DNA of 64,000 nucleotides, taken from assembly GCA_023436245.1 (NCBI GenBank), contig JAEZJZ010000017.1, forward strand, positions 1 through 64,000, in the 5' to 3' direction. Every line of letters begins with the position of its first letter. Position 1 is the first letter of the stretch. Positions 49,485 through 58,716 of the stretch are shown here, piece by piece. Origin of the DNA: Bacillota bacterium (lineage in GTDB: Bacteria; Bacillota; UBA994; UBA5500). Under the pieces are notes generated by a model. That model had not been told where the DNA came from and did no database searches. It worked only from the letters and a program-made list of their open reading frames with translations. Made by a program: the position numbers and the translations under genes.

Positions 49485-49502
49485 TAGCGCGAGGAGGTCA
49501 AG

Positions 49503-51323
49503 ATGATGCAACCACGCTATCCATTGCATGAGGTCACGCAGGATCTGGTGGCTGTTGCCGCCGGCAGGAGACAGGCAGACCTGGTGATTCGTAATTGTCG
49601 GCTGGTGAATGTGAATACCGGGGAAATCCAGGCTGGCCTAGACGTGGCCATCAGCCGCGGACGGATTGCGCTGGTGGGGAATGCTGCGCACACTGTCGGG
49701 AAGCAGACGCAGGTGATTGACGCCGCTGGGCGCTATTTGTCCCCCGGGTTCATGGACGGGCATATTCATGTGGAGAGCAGCATGATCACCGTGCGTGAAT
49801 ACTCGCGGGCGGTGGTGCCGCACGGCACGACTGCCATCATGATGGATCCGCATGAGATCGCCAATGTGCTGGGATTGGCCGGCATCAGGCTGATGATCGA
49901 GGAAGGTCGTCAGGTACCGCTGCGCGTCTACACGGCCATGCCGTCCTGTGTACCGGCTGCCCCTGGTTTCGAGGACACCGGGGCCAGCATCGGCCCGGAC
50001 GAGGTGCGTCAGGCAATGGAGTGGCCTGAGGTAATCGGCCTGGGCGAACTGATGAACTTTCCGGGCGTGATCTATGGCGACGACCGCATGCATGGGGAGC
50101 TGCAGGCGACGCTCTCGGCGGGGAAGACGGTCACCGGCCACTACTCTATGCCGGAAACAGGCAGCGGGCTGAACGCCTATGTTGCAGCCGGGGTCAGGTG
50201 CTGCCACGAGTCGGTGCGCAAGGAGGACTCGCTGGCCAAGATGCGCCTGGGCATGTACGCTCAGATGCGGGAAGGCTCGGCCTGGCATGATGTGCATGAG
50301 ACGGTGAAGGCAATCACCGAAGAGCAGATAGATACCCGCTTTGCCACCCTGGTCAGCGACGACACGCACCCGCACACGCTGATGCAGGTCGGTCACCTCG
50401 ATCACATCGTGCGCAGGGCGATCGCGGAGGGTGTGCCCCCGGTCACCGCCATTCAGATGGTGACCATCAACGTCGCCGAATGCTTTGGCTTGTCCCGAGA
50501 CTTGGGCAGTGTGTCCCCTGGCAAGTGGGCTGATCTGGTGCTGTTGGACAATCTGGAGCAGGTACAGGTGTCCCAGGTGTTGATCAACGGAGAACTGGTG
50601 GCCGATCAAGGCAGGATGTTGGTGGAGACGCCAGAGTTCCTCTACCCGGCGTCCGCCCGGCGGTCCGTTCATCTGGTCTCTCCCTTGCTGCCGGTGGACT
50701 TCAGCATTCAGCCGCAGAATCAGCATGCGACTGCCGTAATCGTGCGCGTGATGGAGATCGCTGAGGCCAAGGTCGGCACCACTGCCAAGCAGGCGGTGCT
50801 GCCGGTCTGTGACGGCAACGTGCAACTGGATGCGCAGCAGGACATCGCCAAGGTGGCTGTCTTTGAAAGGCATCATGGCACCGGCAGCTACGGACTCGGC
50901 TTCGTGCGTGGGTTCAATCTGCAGGCAGGCGCCGTCGCTTCGACAGTCGCACATGACAGCCACAATCTCCTGATTGTGGGCACAAATGACGAGGATATGG
51001 CTCTGGCCGGCAACACCCTGGCAGAAGTGGGCGGGGGGATGGTGGTGGTGCGGGATGGGCAGGTGCTTGCCCTGTTGCCATTGCCAATCGCTGGCCTGAT
51101 GTCAGATCGTCCGCTGGAGCAGGTGGCTGCCGCTGTGGAGCAGGTCGACGGCGCCTGGAAGGCGTTGGGCTGTCAACTGGTTTCCCCATTCATGACCATG
51201 GCCCTGCTGGCCCTAGCGGTGCTGCCTGAACTGCGGTTGACCAATCGGGGACTGGTGGATACCGTCAACTTCCAGTTCGTTGACCTGATCATGGCTGAGC
51301 GGATGGACCAGGTTGAGGTGTAG
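49503..51323 (+). CDS. ade: adenine deaminase
   Basis: The 606-residue amidohydrolase turns adenine into hypoxanthine and ammonia. It has LVIRNCRLVNVNTGEI, the metal motif SPGFMDGHIHVESSM, PHGTTAIMMDPHEIANV, and TLVSDDTHPHTLMQVGHLDHIVRRAI; the C-terminal part includes GFVRGFNLQAGAVASTVAHDSHNLLIVGTN and NTLAEVGGGMVVV. The length matches bacterial Ade. GAGGAGG lies upstream of the ATG. It follows walJ by 18 bases, so the two probably share a transcript. Confidence 0.96.
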   Translation: MMQPRYPLHEVTQDLVAVAAGRRQADLVIRNCRLVNVNTGEIQAGLDVAISRGRIALVGNAAHTVGKQTQVIDAAGRYLSPGFMDGHIHVESSMITVREYSRAVVPHGTTAIMMDPHEIANVLGLAGIRLMIEEGRQVPLRVYTAMPSCVPAAPGFEDTGASIGPDEVRQAMEWPEVIGLGELMNFPGVIYGDDRMHGELQATLSAGKTVTGHYSMPETGSGLNAYVAAGVRCCHESVRKEDSLAKMRLGMYAQMREGSAWHDVHETVKAITEEQIDTRFATLVSDDTHPHTLMQVGHLDHIVRRAIAEGVPPVTAIQMVTINVAECFGLSRDLGSVSPGKWADLVLLDNLEQVQVSQVLINGELVADQGRMLVETPEFLYPASARRSVHLVSPLLPVDFSIQPQNQHATAVIVRVMEIAEAKVGTTAKQAVLPVCDGNVQLDAQQDIAKVAVFERHHGTGSYGLGFVRGFNLQAGAVASTVAHDSHNLLIVGTNDEDMALAGNTLAEVGGGMVVVRDGQVLALLPLPIAGLMSDRPLEQVAAAVEQVDGAWKALGCQLVSPFMTMALLALAVLPELRLTNRGLVDTVNFQFVDLIMAERMDQVEV

Positions 51324-51347
51324 GACACGAAATGAAGGATTCAAGAA

Positions 51348-51378
51348 GGGGGGGTATCGCTTGCCGCGATACCACCCC
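51348..51378. terminator. bidirectional terminator
   Basis: GGTATCGC and GCGATACC pair around a TTGCC loop with G/C-rich flanks. It lies between the convergent ade and nucleotidyltransferase genes. Confidence 0.75.
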
Positions 51379-51384
51379 TCGCTG

Positions 51385-52500
51385 TTACACTCCCTGCGCT
51401 GGTAAGGCGCGCCTTCTGTTTGGTTGAGGCACAATTGCAGGCGTTTGGCCCAGTGTGTGCAATCCCTGCTGCAGTCGTTCCGTGGCCGCCAGCACCCGGG
51501 CTGAGTCGGCCGGCTGGGGAATGCGGGCGATCCGCATCGCCTGTAGCACAGGCCCATTCTCCAGTAGGCCTGCCTCTGCCAGCAAGGACCAGAGCCTGTC
51601 AGCCGCTGCGACCAGTTTGGTCGGTTCACGCCTCTTCAGGCCGGCCTTGGCCGACCAGAGAATGGTCAACGCCTGGTCCGCAAGCTGGGGAGGGATGTCC
51701 ACAGCATCCGGCAACTCGAGCAGACCAGCATCGCCAGCCAGTTTGCCCAGCAGTTGATGGCGATCAGTCCGGTCAGCTTTCGCAGTCGGACCCTGTGCCG
51801 GCCCCGCGTTGCAAATCGTGCTGACTGTTTGTGCCAAAGCCTCAAAACAGAGGTGCAGGTCCACTGTCCCAGGCTCCGCACCAAGACAGAATACGTTACT
51901 CCAATCAGCCAGGAAGGACTTGGGACGGGTCAGGTGCCCGATGTCCCGGCTATGCACGGCTTTGCCGTGGAAGATGAGCAGGGCAGTCTCGGCTGTTTTC
52001 AGAAAGTGGCGTGCTGCCCGCAAGTACTCGCTACTGAATGGAACTGCCTGTGCCAGTTCGTTGCGCCAGCGTTCCAGCAATGCCAGCTGGTCATCCCAGA
52101 GGATGCGGCTGTAGAGCTCGATCAAAGGACGGCGCTCGGCGACAATGCGCTGCGCAGTTATCAGCAGGCCATCCTGATCCAGCCATGGCACCGCATCCTG
52201 CAGACGCCCCGCCAGCAGCCACCAATCGACCACCTGTTGCCCCTCAGGTGCGTAAAGGTCTGTCAGCAAGCCCTCCATGGAGCTCACCTGTAGTGATATT
52301 GGTCTGTCCAAAGAGAAGAGCACTGCATGCTCGCTCACGTGCTCAGTAATCACGAGTAGGTTGATGTCCGACCAGGCGTGGGCTTCGCCTCTGGCGTAGG
52401 AGCCTACCAGGAAGACGGCCCTCAGGTTTGCACCATACTTCTTGGATACTTCGTGCAGTAGCCTTTGTGGCAGCTCAGATGGCAAGGCCTTCGCGTGCAT
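51385..52500 (-). CDS. nucleotidyltransferase-domain protein with HEPN-like second domain
   Basis: The 371-residue protein starts with a pol-beta-type nucleotidyltransferase: LVGSYARGEAHAWSDINLLV, with Gly33-Ser34 and Asp45, but the second metal aspartate is Asn47. The middle part (YLRAARHFLKTAETALLIFHGKAVHSRDIGHL) is helical and resembles HEPN or KNTase-C-type bundles, so the chain looks like a fused MNT-HEPN unit. The C-terminal 150 residues are helical and unknown. It starts 5 bases after the PPC-domain gene, in the same operon. Kanamycin-type nucleotidyltransferase is a less likely alternative. Confidence 0.6.
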   Translation of the reverse strand: MHAKALPSELPQRLLHEVSKKYGANLRAVFLVGSYARGEAHAWSDINLLVITEHVSEHAVLFSLDRPISLQVSSMEGLLTDLYAPEGQQVVDWWLLAGRLQDAVPWLDQDGLLITAQRIVAERRPLIELYSRILWDDQLALLERWRNELAQAVPFSSEYLRAARHFLKTAETALLIFHGKAVHSRDIGHLTRPKSFLADWSNVFCLGAEPGTVDLHLCFEALAQTVSTICNAGPAQGPTAKADRTDRHQLLGKLAGDAGLLELPDAVDIPPQLADQALTILWSAKAGLKRREPTKLVAAADRLWSLLAEAGLLENGPVLQAMRIARIPQPADSARVLAATERLQQGLHTLGQTPAIVPQPNRRRALPAQGV

Positions 52501-52505
52501 TGCCG

Positions 52506-52937
52506 TTATCCCTGCCAGAGATAAAGACCGGTAGCTGCATCGAGTTTGCGTTGCTGCGGGATGCCGTCAAAATCGAAGATGGTCGTTTCCGCCACAAAGA
52601 TACGGCTACCCGGCATCAGGTGACCGGCATAGATGCGCCCGCTCTTGCCCGCCAACATCACGTGCACGTGCACCACCGGATTGCCATCCTTCTGCGAGAT
52701 GGTGCCTGAGCCAGACACGATTTCGGCGAACTCATTGACGTCAGTCACTTCATATCGGTTGGCCTCTGGGTCAAAGCAGCCGACCTTGGCTTCATAAAGA
52801 GCACCGATGAACTGAATGGTGCCGGCATCAACCAACTGGGTATCGACAGCTCTTTCCAGCTCGTGCAGCAGATCTGCACCCCGCTGTAGCGGCAACTGGA
52901 AAATCCGCCCGCAATCGAATTGCCTAACCACGTTCAT
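52506..52937 (-). CDS. PPC-domain (DUF296) protein
   Basis: The 143-residue protein has the PPC/DUF296 fold found in AT-hook proteins of plants and stand-alone in bacteria: GTIQFIGALYEAKVGCFD, and PVVHVHVMLAGKSGRIYAGHLMPGSRIFVAETTI with the conserved HxHxxLA-type motif. Bacterial members form trimers; their role is unclear, with a DNA or small-ligand function suggested. The ATG at 52937 follows AAAGGGGA. It is the first gene of a two-gene operon with the nucleotidyltransferase. Confidence 0.85.
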   Translation of the reverse strand: MNVVRQFDCGRIFQLPLQRGADLLHELERAVDTQLVDAGTIQFIGALYEAKVGCFDPEANRYEVTDVNEFAEIVSGSGTISQKDGNPVVHVHVMLAGKSGRIYAGHLMPGSRIFVAETTIFDFDGIPQQRKLDAATGLYLWQG

Positions 52938-53096
52938 TTCCCCTTTCACTCAGACAACCACCAATGCCTGTACCTTCCTGTCTATAGCTAGATTATAGCA
53001 GAGGGTCGGCATCTTGTCTGCGCAGCGATAGCGCCTGAGACCGCAGTCTTGCCTCTCGGTACTTACTTCTCATGCCGGTCGGCGTAGTCCCAAATC

Positions 53097-53552
53097 CTAG
53101 GGATCACTGGCTCTGAACAGCAGCCAGTTGTTACCGTCAGTGTGCACGAGTTTATATCCCCCCTGCACACGCTGGCCCAGCATGGCCAGCGTGATTTTCC
53201 GTTCGCTGTACTCTGCGGCAGCGTAGTGACCCGAATCCCAGATGTATACCTCTCCGGCCCCGTAGTTGCCGGCCGGAATTGTGCCGCAAAAGTCGATGTA
53301 GCTTAAGGGGTGGTCCTCAACCTTCACGGCCAATCGCTTGACGCCTTGCTCGAGGGGAATGCCCTTCGGCACGGCCCAGCTCTTCAGCACCCCATCCCGC
53401 TCCAACCGGAAGTCCCAATGCAGACGGCGGGAGTGGTGTTCCTGGATCACGAAGCGCGGAAAGCTGGCGGTGTTCCGTTGCGCCGCCTGCTCTCCAACCG
53501 GCTCGGGCGTCCTCGTGAAGTCGCGCTTCTCTAGGTAACGTGAAAGTGGCAT
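53097..53552 (-). CDS. stand-alone LigD-type 3'-phosphoesterase
   Basis: The 151-residue protein matches the 3'-phosphoesterase domain of LigD: FVIQEHHSRRLHWDFRLERDGVLKSWAVPKG with the catalytic His, Arg, His and Asp, then LAVKVEDHPLSYIDFCGTIPAGNYGAGEVYIWDSG. This domain trims 3' phosphates and ribonucleotides in non-homologous end joining. Here it has no ligase or polymerase domain, and no ku or ligD gene lies in the window. Stand-alone versions are known in bacteria and archaea. A weak GGGGTG site precedes the ATG. Confidence 0.92.
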   Translation of the reverse strand: MPLSRYLEKRDFTRTPEPVGEQAAQRNTASFPRFVIQEHHSRRLHWDFRLERDGVLKSWAVPKGIPLEQGVKRLAVKVEDHPLSYIDFCGTIPAGNYGAGEVYIWDSGHYAAAEYSERKITLAMLGQRVQGGYKLVHTDGNNWLLFRASDP

Positions 53553-53665
53553 GAATTAGCACCCCATTTGCGAAGAAATTGTTGCAAAATGATTGCAGAA
53601 GCGGGAACATTTTTCCTGAACAGGCGTCTCACCATGAGGATAAACATACCAAGAGTGAAGGGGGA

Positions 53666-55849
53666 ATGAGTTCTTTGAAACGCCATCTATCTGCACTTCT
53701 GCTGATAGTGATGCTGGTGACCGCTGTGACACCGGGCGTCATGGCGGCAGAAACCACAATCAGCTTGACCGAGGCAATTCAGTTAGCCAAGGCAGCTTTC
53801 CCGGAGGTGAGCTTCCCCAGCGAGTTCCAGAGTAGCTATGCAGAGAATACTGCGCAGGGCACCTGGAACTTGCGCTGGTACAGCACAGGCGAGAAACACT
53901 CGGAGGTGAACGTCTCCGTCAACGCCGTGACCGGGGAGATCACCCGGTTCGACTGCTATGCCGAGCCGGATCAGAATCAAGTGTACGCGCCCATTCCCAA
54001 GCTGAGTCAGGAGCAGGCCCGACGCTTGGCTGAGGCGTTCTTGCAGAAGCTGATCCCGGAAAAGCTAGTGCAATGCCTCTACAATGAGCAGGACCCACCC
54101 CGTCCGTACCTCAGCCAGCGCAACTGGCAGCAGAGCTATTACTTCCAGTTTGTCCGGCAGGTGAATGGAATACCATGTCCGGCCAACATGATCAGCGTCT
54201 CGGTGAATGGGGACACTGGTGCCATCATCTCCTACGCGCTGACCTGGAATGAACTGCAGTTCCCGTCTCCCGAGAACGCTCTCAGCGCAGCCGAGGCTGC
54301 CAAGATTCTGTCCGAGCAGGGTGAATTGGAACTGCAATATTTCTGGCCCTACGTCAAGCAGGGCGAGACTGCGAAACCGGTGTTGGCCTATTCCTATCCT
54401 GGCATCAATAACATCTACATCGACGCTCATACCGGCAAGCTGGAGACCGGCGGCTATGTGATTTACGACAATGGCCAGGCTAAGCTTGGGGCAGGAGCGG
54501 CTAGGGAGGATGCTCTCACTCCGCAAGAGTCCGCAGAGGTGGAGTATACTGAGGGATTGCTCACCCGCGAGCAGGCTGAGGCGAAGGCGCGCGAACTGCT
54601 GGCTATTCCGGCAGAGCTTGCCCTGCAGCGGGCGAATCTGTCCAAGGACGGCAGCTTCCCCAGCCTCCGCACTTGGTTAGTGACCTTCTATGCCAAAGAG
54701 AGAGAAGACTACTATAACGTACGCCTGGATGCCAAGACCGGCGAGCTCTTGGGTATGGACCACCACTGGCCTGTGGATGCAGCTTTGCAGGCCGGCAGCC
54801 TGACGCCGGAACAAGCCAAGCTGGTGGCCGAGGCCTTCGTCAAGCAGTACAGTGCGGGCAAACTGAGTCTGGTCGAGTTGGAGCAGATGCCAACCAAGGA
54901 GGCCGGCGATCAGAATGCTATCTACTACTCATTCAACTATCGGCGTATGGTCGATGGCATCCCCTTTGTCAGCAACTACATCAACGTCACTGTCAGGGGA
55001 GAGGGCGCTGGAACTGTGACCAACTTTGACCTGCGCTGGGTGGAGACTGAGTTCCCGGATCCAGCGATAGCGCTGTCCCAGGCTGCAGCTTACAGCCAGT
55101 TGCTCGCCCAGAACCCCTTGCAGCAGGAGTATCGCTTGATCAGCGAACCAGCAGAGGAAGCGAAGCAGATCAGCAGTCGCTACATCGAGACTGAGCTCAA
55201 AGCGGTGCTCACCTATCGGCCGAAGCAGACTGTCAGCACCCGTTTCTCACCGGACAAAATGCTGCCCATCGATTACCGCGGAGAGGTGATCGACCAGAAA
55301 CAGCAGGGTGCCCCCCAGGACGTCGACGGCATTGTCAACAAGGCGGACATCGTTTTCCTGTCCAGGGTGGGCATCATCCAGTTGGAGAACGGCAACTTCT
55401 TCCCATCGCGCGAAATCACCGTGGGTGAATGGCTGGATATGCTCTCTCGCGCAGCCGGCTGGACCACCGACAACCCGATCATCGTCCTGCCGCGCTGGGC
55501 CGAGGCGGCTGCCGGTAAGCCTTACGCGGGAGCCGCGCAGGCAGCGATTGCGGCCGGCCTGATTCTGCCCGGCGAAAACGTGGACATGAGCAAGCAGCTC
55601 ACCCGTGAGGAGTTGGCCGTTTTCGCTGTGCGCGCCCTTGGCTACGAGAAAGTGGCTGCCATTCCCGGCATCTACCGTTTGGACTGCAAGGACGCCGATC
55701 AAGTGACGGCTGCTCGTCTCGGCCATGTGACCATCGCCAGGGGGCTTGGGATCTTGGTGGGCGGATCAGACGTCTATCAGCCGCAGGCTAGCGCCTCGCG
55801 CGCTGCCAGCGCCACAGTGTTGATGCGCATGCTGCGCATGGAACGTTAG
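53666..55849 (+). CDS. secreted YcdB/YcdC-domain protein with SLH repeats
   Basis: The 727-residue protein has a signal peptide (HLSALLLIVMLVTAVTPGVMA), then several YcdB/YcdC-type (PepSY-like) repeats with motifs such as VNAVTGEITRFDCY, VNGDTGAIISYALTWNE, LDAKTGELLGMDHHW and VTNFDLRWVETEFPDP. Three S-layer homology motifs follow at about residues 560-720 (VGIIQLENGNFFPSREITVGEW, AGLILPGENVDMSKQLTREE, GLGILVGGSDVYQP), which should hold it to the cell wall polymer. It may inhibit or chaperone proteases, as PepSY domains do. The ATG at 53666 has AAGGGGG upstream. Confidence 0.88.
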   Translation: MSSLKRHLSALLLIVMLVTAVTPGVMAAETTISLTEAIQLAKAAFPEVSFPSEFQSSYAENTAQGTWNLRWYSTGEKHSEVNVSVNAVTGEITRFDCYAEPDQNQVYAPIPKLSQEQARRLAEAFLQKLIPEKLVQCLYNEQDPPRPYLSQRNWQQSYYFQFVRQVNGIPCPANMISVSVNGDTGAIISYALTWNELQFPSPENALSAAEAAKILSEQGELELQYFWPYVKQGETAKPVLAYSYPGINNIYIDAHTGKLETGGYVIYDNGQAKLGAGAAREDALTPQESAEVEYTEGLLTREQAEAKARELLAIPAELALQRANLSKDGSFPSLRTWLVTFYAKEREDYYNVRLDAKTGELLGMDHHWPVDAALQAGSLTPEQAKLVAEAFVKQYSAGKLSLVELEQMPTKEAGDQNAIYYSFNYRRMVDGIPFVSNYINVTVRGEGAGTVTNFDLRWVETEFPDPAIALSQAAAYSQLLAQNPLQQEYRLISEPAEEAKQISSRYIETELKAVLTYRPKQTVSTRFSPDKMLPIDYRGEVIDQKQQGAPQDVDGIVNKADIVFLSRVGIIQLENGNFFPSREITVGEWLDMLSRAAGWTTDNPIIVLPRWAEAAAGKPYAGAAQAAIAAGLILPGENVDMSKQLTREELAVFAVRALGYEKVAAIPGIYRLDCKDADQVTAARLGHVTIARGLGILVGGSDVYQPQASASRAASATVLMRMLRMER

Positions 55850-55910
55850 CACAACCAGATACGGGAAAAGCCAGGCAGTGATGCCGAGATTGCTGAATGA
55901 GTTCTTCTTG

Positions 55911-56012
55911 GTCATCCTGAGCGCAGCGAAGGATCTTATGAAAGCCTGATTTATGGGTGTTTCCAGATTCTTCGCGGAGTTCACACTGAGTGTGCGAAGC
56001 GTTCAGAATGAC
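55911..56012. repeat. two GTCATTC-family repeats in opposite directions
   Basis: A forward short form at 55911-55937 (GTCATCCTGAGCGCAGCG...) and an inverted long form at 55965-56012. The long form, read on the minus strand, is GTCATTCTGAACGCTTCGCA, CACTCAGTGTG and AACTCCGCGAAGAATCT, and matches the long form at 31765. Confidence 0.75.
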
Positions 56013-56209
56013 ATTTCGGAGGGTTCTTCACGTCTCGGCAGCAAGCCTGGCTTTCTTGAGCAACTGATGCATCTCGCCGCTTCGCCCCAAACTATTCTGA
56101 CGATGCGTGGACAAGCGTGCTATGCTAAAGGCAAGGTGCTGGTCGGCGCTGGCAGTTGCCAATCAGCGCGCCGCAACGGCGATTCTACCCAGGGATTGGA
56201 GTTGGAGAG
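56013..56209. other. intergenic stretch before the sensor kinase
   Basis: I see no gene, terminator or convincing promoter between the repeats and the kinase start. Together with the repeats, the gap from 55850 to 56209 is 360 bases. The last bases, GGAGTTGGAGAG, contain the kinase ribosome site. Confidence 0.5.
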
Positions 56210-57928
56210 GTGCGCTATCAATATGTTCCCTACGTTTGGCTCCTGTTGGCCTCAGCGTTGATGTCGGGGGCCTTGGGCATCTATGCCCTCTGGCGTCGGC
56301 GGTCAGCTCGGGGTGCGCGGAGTTTTGCCCTGAGCATGGGGTTGGTCACTCTCTGGTCGCTCTGCAATGCCCTGGAGATGTCCAGCATCGATCTTTCCAC
56401 CAAGCTGTTCTGGGCAAACATGCAATACTTTGCCTATTGTTTCTCGCCTGTGACCTTGCTGGTCATTTGTCTGCAGTTCACCGGACATGAGAAGTTGGTG
56501 CAGGAGCGTAAGCTCTGGTGGTTAATCGCAATACCGGCAATCATCGCGCTGCTGGTCTGGACCGACGGCTGGCATGGCTTGGTGCGCCGGGACATCCACC
56601 TTGAGGTCATCGGCGCATTCCCGGTAATCGCCAAGCAATACGGCCCTGCCTTCTTCGTGCACGCGGCGTATGCACATGCCCTCAACTTTGCCGCCTGGCT
56701 CTTGCTTGCCCGTGCCGTCTTTCGGCAGCAGCCAATCTACCGACGGCAGGCAGCCGCCCTGCTGGCAGGGGTGTCCTTGACTATAATCCCGAACATCCTT
56801 TACGTGTTCGGCGTCAGTCCGGTTCAGCGCTTTGATCTGACGCCTGTGTTCTTTGGGCCGGCCGGCTTGTTGATCGCCTGGGGTATCTTCCGCTACAGGA
56901 TGCTCGACCTGGTCCCGCTGGCACGGAGCACTGTGATTGAGACGATGAAGGCAGGCGTGATTGTGCTCGACCTGGAGGGCAGGGTGCTGGACATCAATCC
57001 GGCAGCCGGAAGAATACTGGGCTGTGCAACCAACCAGGCGACGACTCGGCATGTGCGGGAGATCTCTGTCGGCATACCGGAACTGGCCGCTGCCTGTCTG
57101 GACAGAGGCAGCTTCCAGATCGAGTTCAGCCTGGAGTCGCCCGATGCCCGGCCGATCTATGAGGCGCTGCTTTCCCCCCTGCAGGATGGCAGAGGAGCAC
57201 CGATCGGCAGATTGGTGGTCGTTCACGAGGTGACCGATCAGAAGCTGGCGCAGGCAGCTTTGCTCGAACAGCAGCGACGGCTGGCCGCCACCGAGGAACG
57301 GGAGAAGCTGGCCCGGAACTTGCATGACGACCTGGGCCAAGTGCTGGGCTTCGTCAGTCTGCAGGCCCAGGGCATCCGTCAGGAGTTGGTCAAAGCGGGG
57401 GTGACGATCGGTCTCACGCGCATCGACCGACTGGTGGAGGCCGCTCAGTTGGCTCACCAGGAGATTCGGGAGTATGTGCACGACGCCAGAAGCAGTGCGG
57501 CTGGCGAGCAGGGCTTTGTGGCAACGCTCAGGCAGAGCATCGCAGCCTTTGAGCGACAGTCTGAGGCGACCGTACGGTTGACTCTTCCCCCAGGGTTCTC
57601 AGGGGACGTCCTCGCGCCCGCAGTCAGAACCAACCTGCAATATGTGCTCAAGGAAGCGTTGAACAACGTGCGCAAGCATGCCCAAGCGCGTTCCGTGCTC
57701 CTTTCCCTGGCTCTGTCTCCAGGAATCCTGCAAATTGACGTCGAAGATGACGGCAGGGGATTTGATCCGGAGCGGGCTAGAGCGCATGCGTGTGGCGGCT
57801 TGGGACTGGGGATCATGCGGGAGCGCATCAACGAGATCGGTGGCACCATCGAGTTTCTGTCTACAGCAGGTAACGGAACGCACATCGTGCTCCGCGTCCC
57901 CACGCAGAAGGGAGTGAGCGTGTCGTGA
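56210..57928 (+). CDS. 7TM sensor histidine kinase (HisKA_3 type)
   Basis: The 572-residue kinase has an N-terminal module of about seven membrane helices (His_kinase_7TM type, residues 1-230), a PAS domain (VIETMKAGVIVLDLEGRVLDINPAAGRILG, from about 240), and a HisKA_3 dimerisation domain with LARNLHDDLGQVLGF, where His372 is the phosphate acceptor. The ATPase domain shows EALNNVRKHAQ, VEDDGRGFD and GGLGLGIMRERI. This is the NarX/DegS class. The GTG at 56210 has GGAG 8 bases upstream; a TTG at 56156 is a longer option. It overlaps the response regulator by 4 bases. Confidence 0.92.
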   Translation: MRYQYVPYVWLLLASALMSGALGIYALWRRRSARGARSFALSMGLVTLWSLCNALEMSSIDLSTKLFWANMQYFAYCFSPVTLLVICLQFTGHEKLVQERKLWWLIAIPAIIALLVWTDGWHGLVRRDIHLEVIGAFPVIAKQYGPAFFVHAAYAHALNFAAWLLLARAVFRQQPIYRRQAAALLAGVSLTIIPNILYVFGVSPVQRFDLTPVFFGPAGLLIAWGIFRYRMLDLVPLARSTVIETMKAGVIVLDLEGRVLDINPAAGRILGCATNQATTRHVREISVGIPELAAACLDRGSFQIEFSLESPDARPIYEALLSPLQDGRGAPIGRLVVVHEVTDQKLAQAALLEQQRRLAATEEREKLARNLHDDLGQVLGFVSLQAQGIRQELVKAGVTIGLTRIDRLVEAAQLAHQEIREYVHDARSSAAGEQGFVATLRQSIAAFERQSEATVRLTLPPGFSGDVLAPAVRTNLQYVLKEALNNVRKHAQARSVLLSLALSPGILQIDVEDDGRGFDPERARAHACGGLGLGIMRERINEIGGTIEFLSTAGNGTHIVLRVPTQKGVSVS

Positions 57929-58611
57929 GAGTGATGCTGGTTGACGATCACCCTCTGTTTGCAGAGGGGCTGCAGTACCTGCTCGAGACCTATGGCCTGG
58001 AAGTGATCGGCGTAGCCAGTTGCGTCTCCCGGGCGCTGGCGATGACCAAGGCACTGCAACCGGAGGTGATTCTGATGGACATCAGGATGCCCGGGCGCAG
58101 CGGAATCGACGCTCTCCGCTTGATCAAGGCTGAGTTGCCAGAAGTGAAGGTTGTGATGCTGACGGCTTCGGATGAAGAGGATGACTTGTTTGATGCCGTG
58201 AAATACGGAGCCTCCGGATACTTTCTGAAGAGCACCAATGCTCGTGAGTTGGTGGAGATGCTCTCTGATCTGGAACAGGACGAAATGTCGCTCTCGCCGA
58301 GTCTTGCTGGGCGGCTCTTGCAGGAGATGGGGCCGCGAGAGCGGAGCAGTGAAGATGGCCGGACCAACGTGCCTGCGCCACAGGAACCGCTCACAGTGCG
58401 GCAGTTGCAGATCCTCGAGCTGGTGTCGCGCGGATTGACCTACCGCGAGGCCGGAGACTGCCTGGGGTTAAGCGAGCGCACGCTGAAGTACCACATGGGG
58501 CGAATCATCGAGTTGTTACATCTGGAGAACAGGGCGCAGGTGATTGCCTATGCCGCGCGGGTGGGGATTGTCGGCGCGCTAGATGACGAGATCGAGCAGA
58601 GCGAAGACTAG
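57925..58611 (+). CDS. NarL/LuxR-type response regulator
   Basis: The 228-residue regulator has a receiver domain with Asp7-Asp8, the phosphate acceptor Asp52 in ILMDIRMPG, a Thr/Ser in MLTASDEE and Lys in YFLKST. The C-terminal LuxR-type helix-turn-helix is LTVRQLQILELVSRGLTYREAGDCLGLSERTLKYHMGRIIELL. It starts at a GTG overlapping the kinase stop codon. The large secreted protein gene follows, so it is a plausible target (inference). Confidence 0.94.
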   Translation: MRVMLVDDHPLFAEGLQYLLETYGLEVIGVASCVSRALAMTKALQPEVILMDIRMPGRSGIDALRLIKAELPEVKVVMLTASDEEDDLFDAVKYGASGYFLKSTNARELVEMLSDLEQDEMSLSPSLAGRLLQEMGPRERSSEDGRTNVPAPQEPLTVRQLQILELVSRGLTYREAGDCLGLSERTLKYHMGRIIELLHLENRAQVIAYAARVGIVGALDDEIEQSED

Positions 58612-58613
58612 AG

Positions 58614-58662
58614 AGCAACAAGGGGCACGTGCTGCCAAGGCGGCGACGTGCCCCTTGTTGCT
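58614..58662 (+). terminator. long hairpin after the two-component operon
   Basis: AGCAACAAGGGGCACGT pairs perfectly with ACGTGCCCCTTGTTGCT, with further GCTGCC/GGCGGC inside. It starts 2 bases after the stop codon; T-rich sequence is weak. Confidence 0.75.
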
Positions 58663-58673
58663 TGTCTCAGGAC

Positions 58674-58716
58674 TGTACTTTCGTACATTGTCGGCATAGG
58701 GTGAAAACTGTAGGAT
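58674..58716 (+). promoter_or_regulatory. possible promoter and operator of the large surface protein gene
   Basis: TTGTCG (58688), a 17-base spacer and TAGGAT (58711) make a weak sigma-A-like promoter. The inverted repeat TGTAC-TTTC-GTACA (58674-58687) abuts the -35 box and could bind a regulator such as the adjacent NarL-type protein. A leader of about 120 bases would follow. Confidence 0.35.

Noticed and set aside
49638..50963. 441-codon frame on the minus strand
   Set aside because: It is the antisense of adenine deaminase; His-rich, low-complexity composition and no family likeness.
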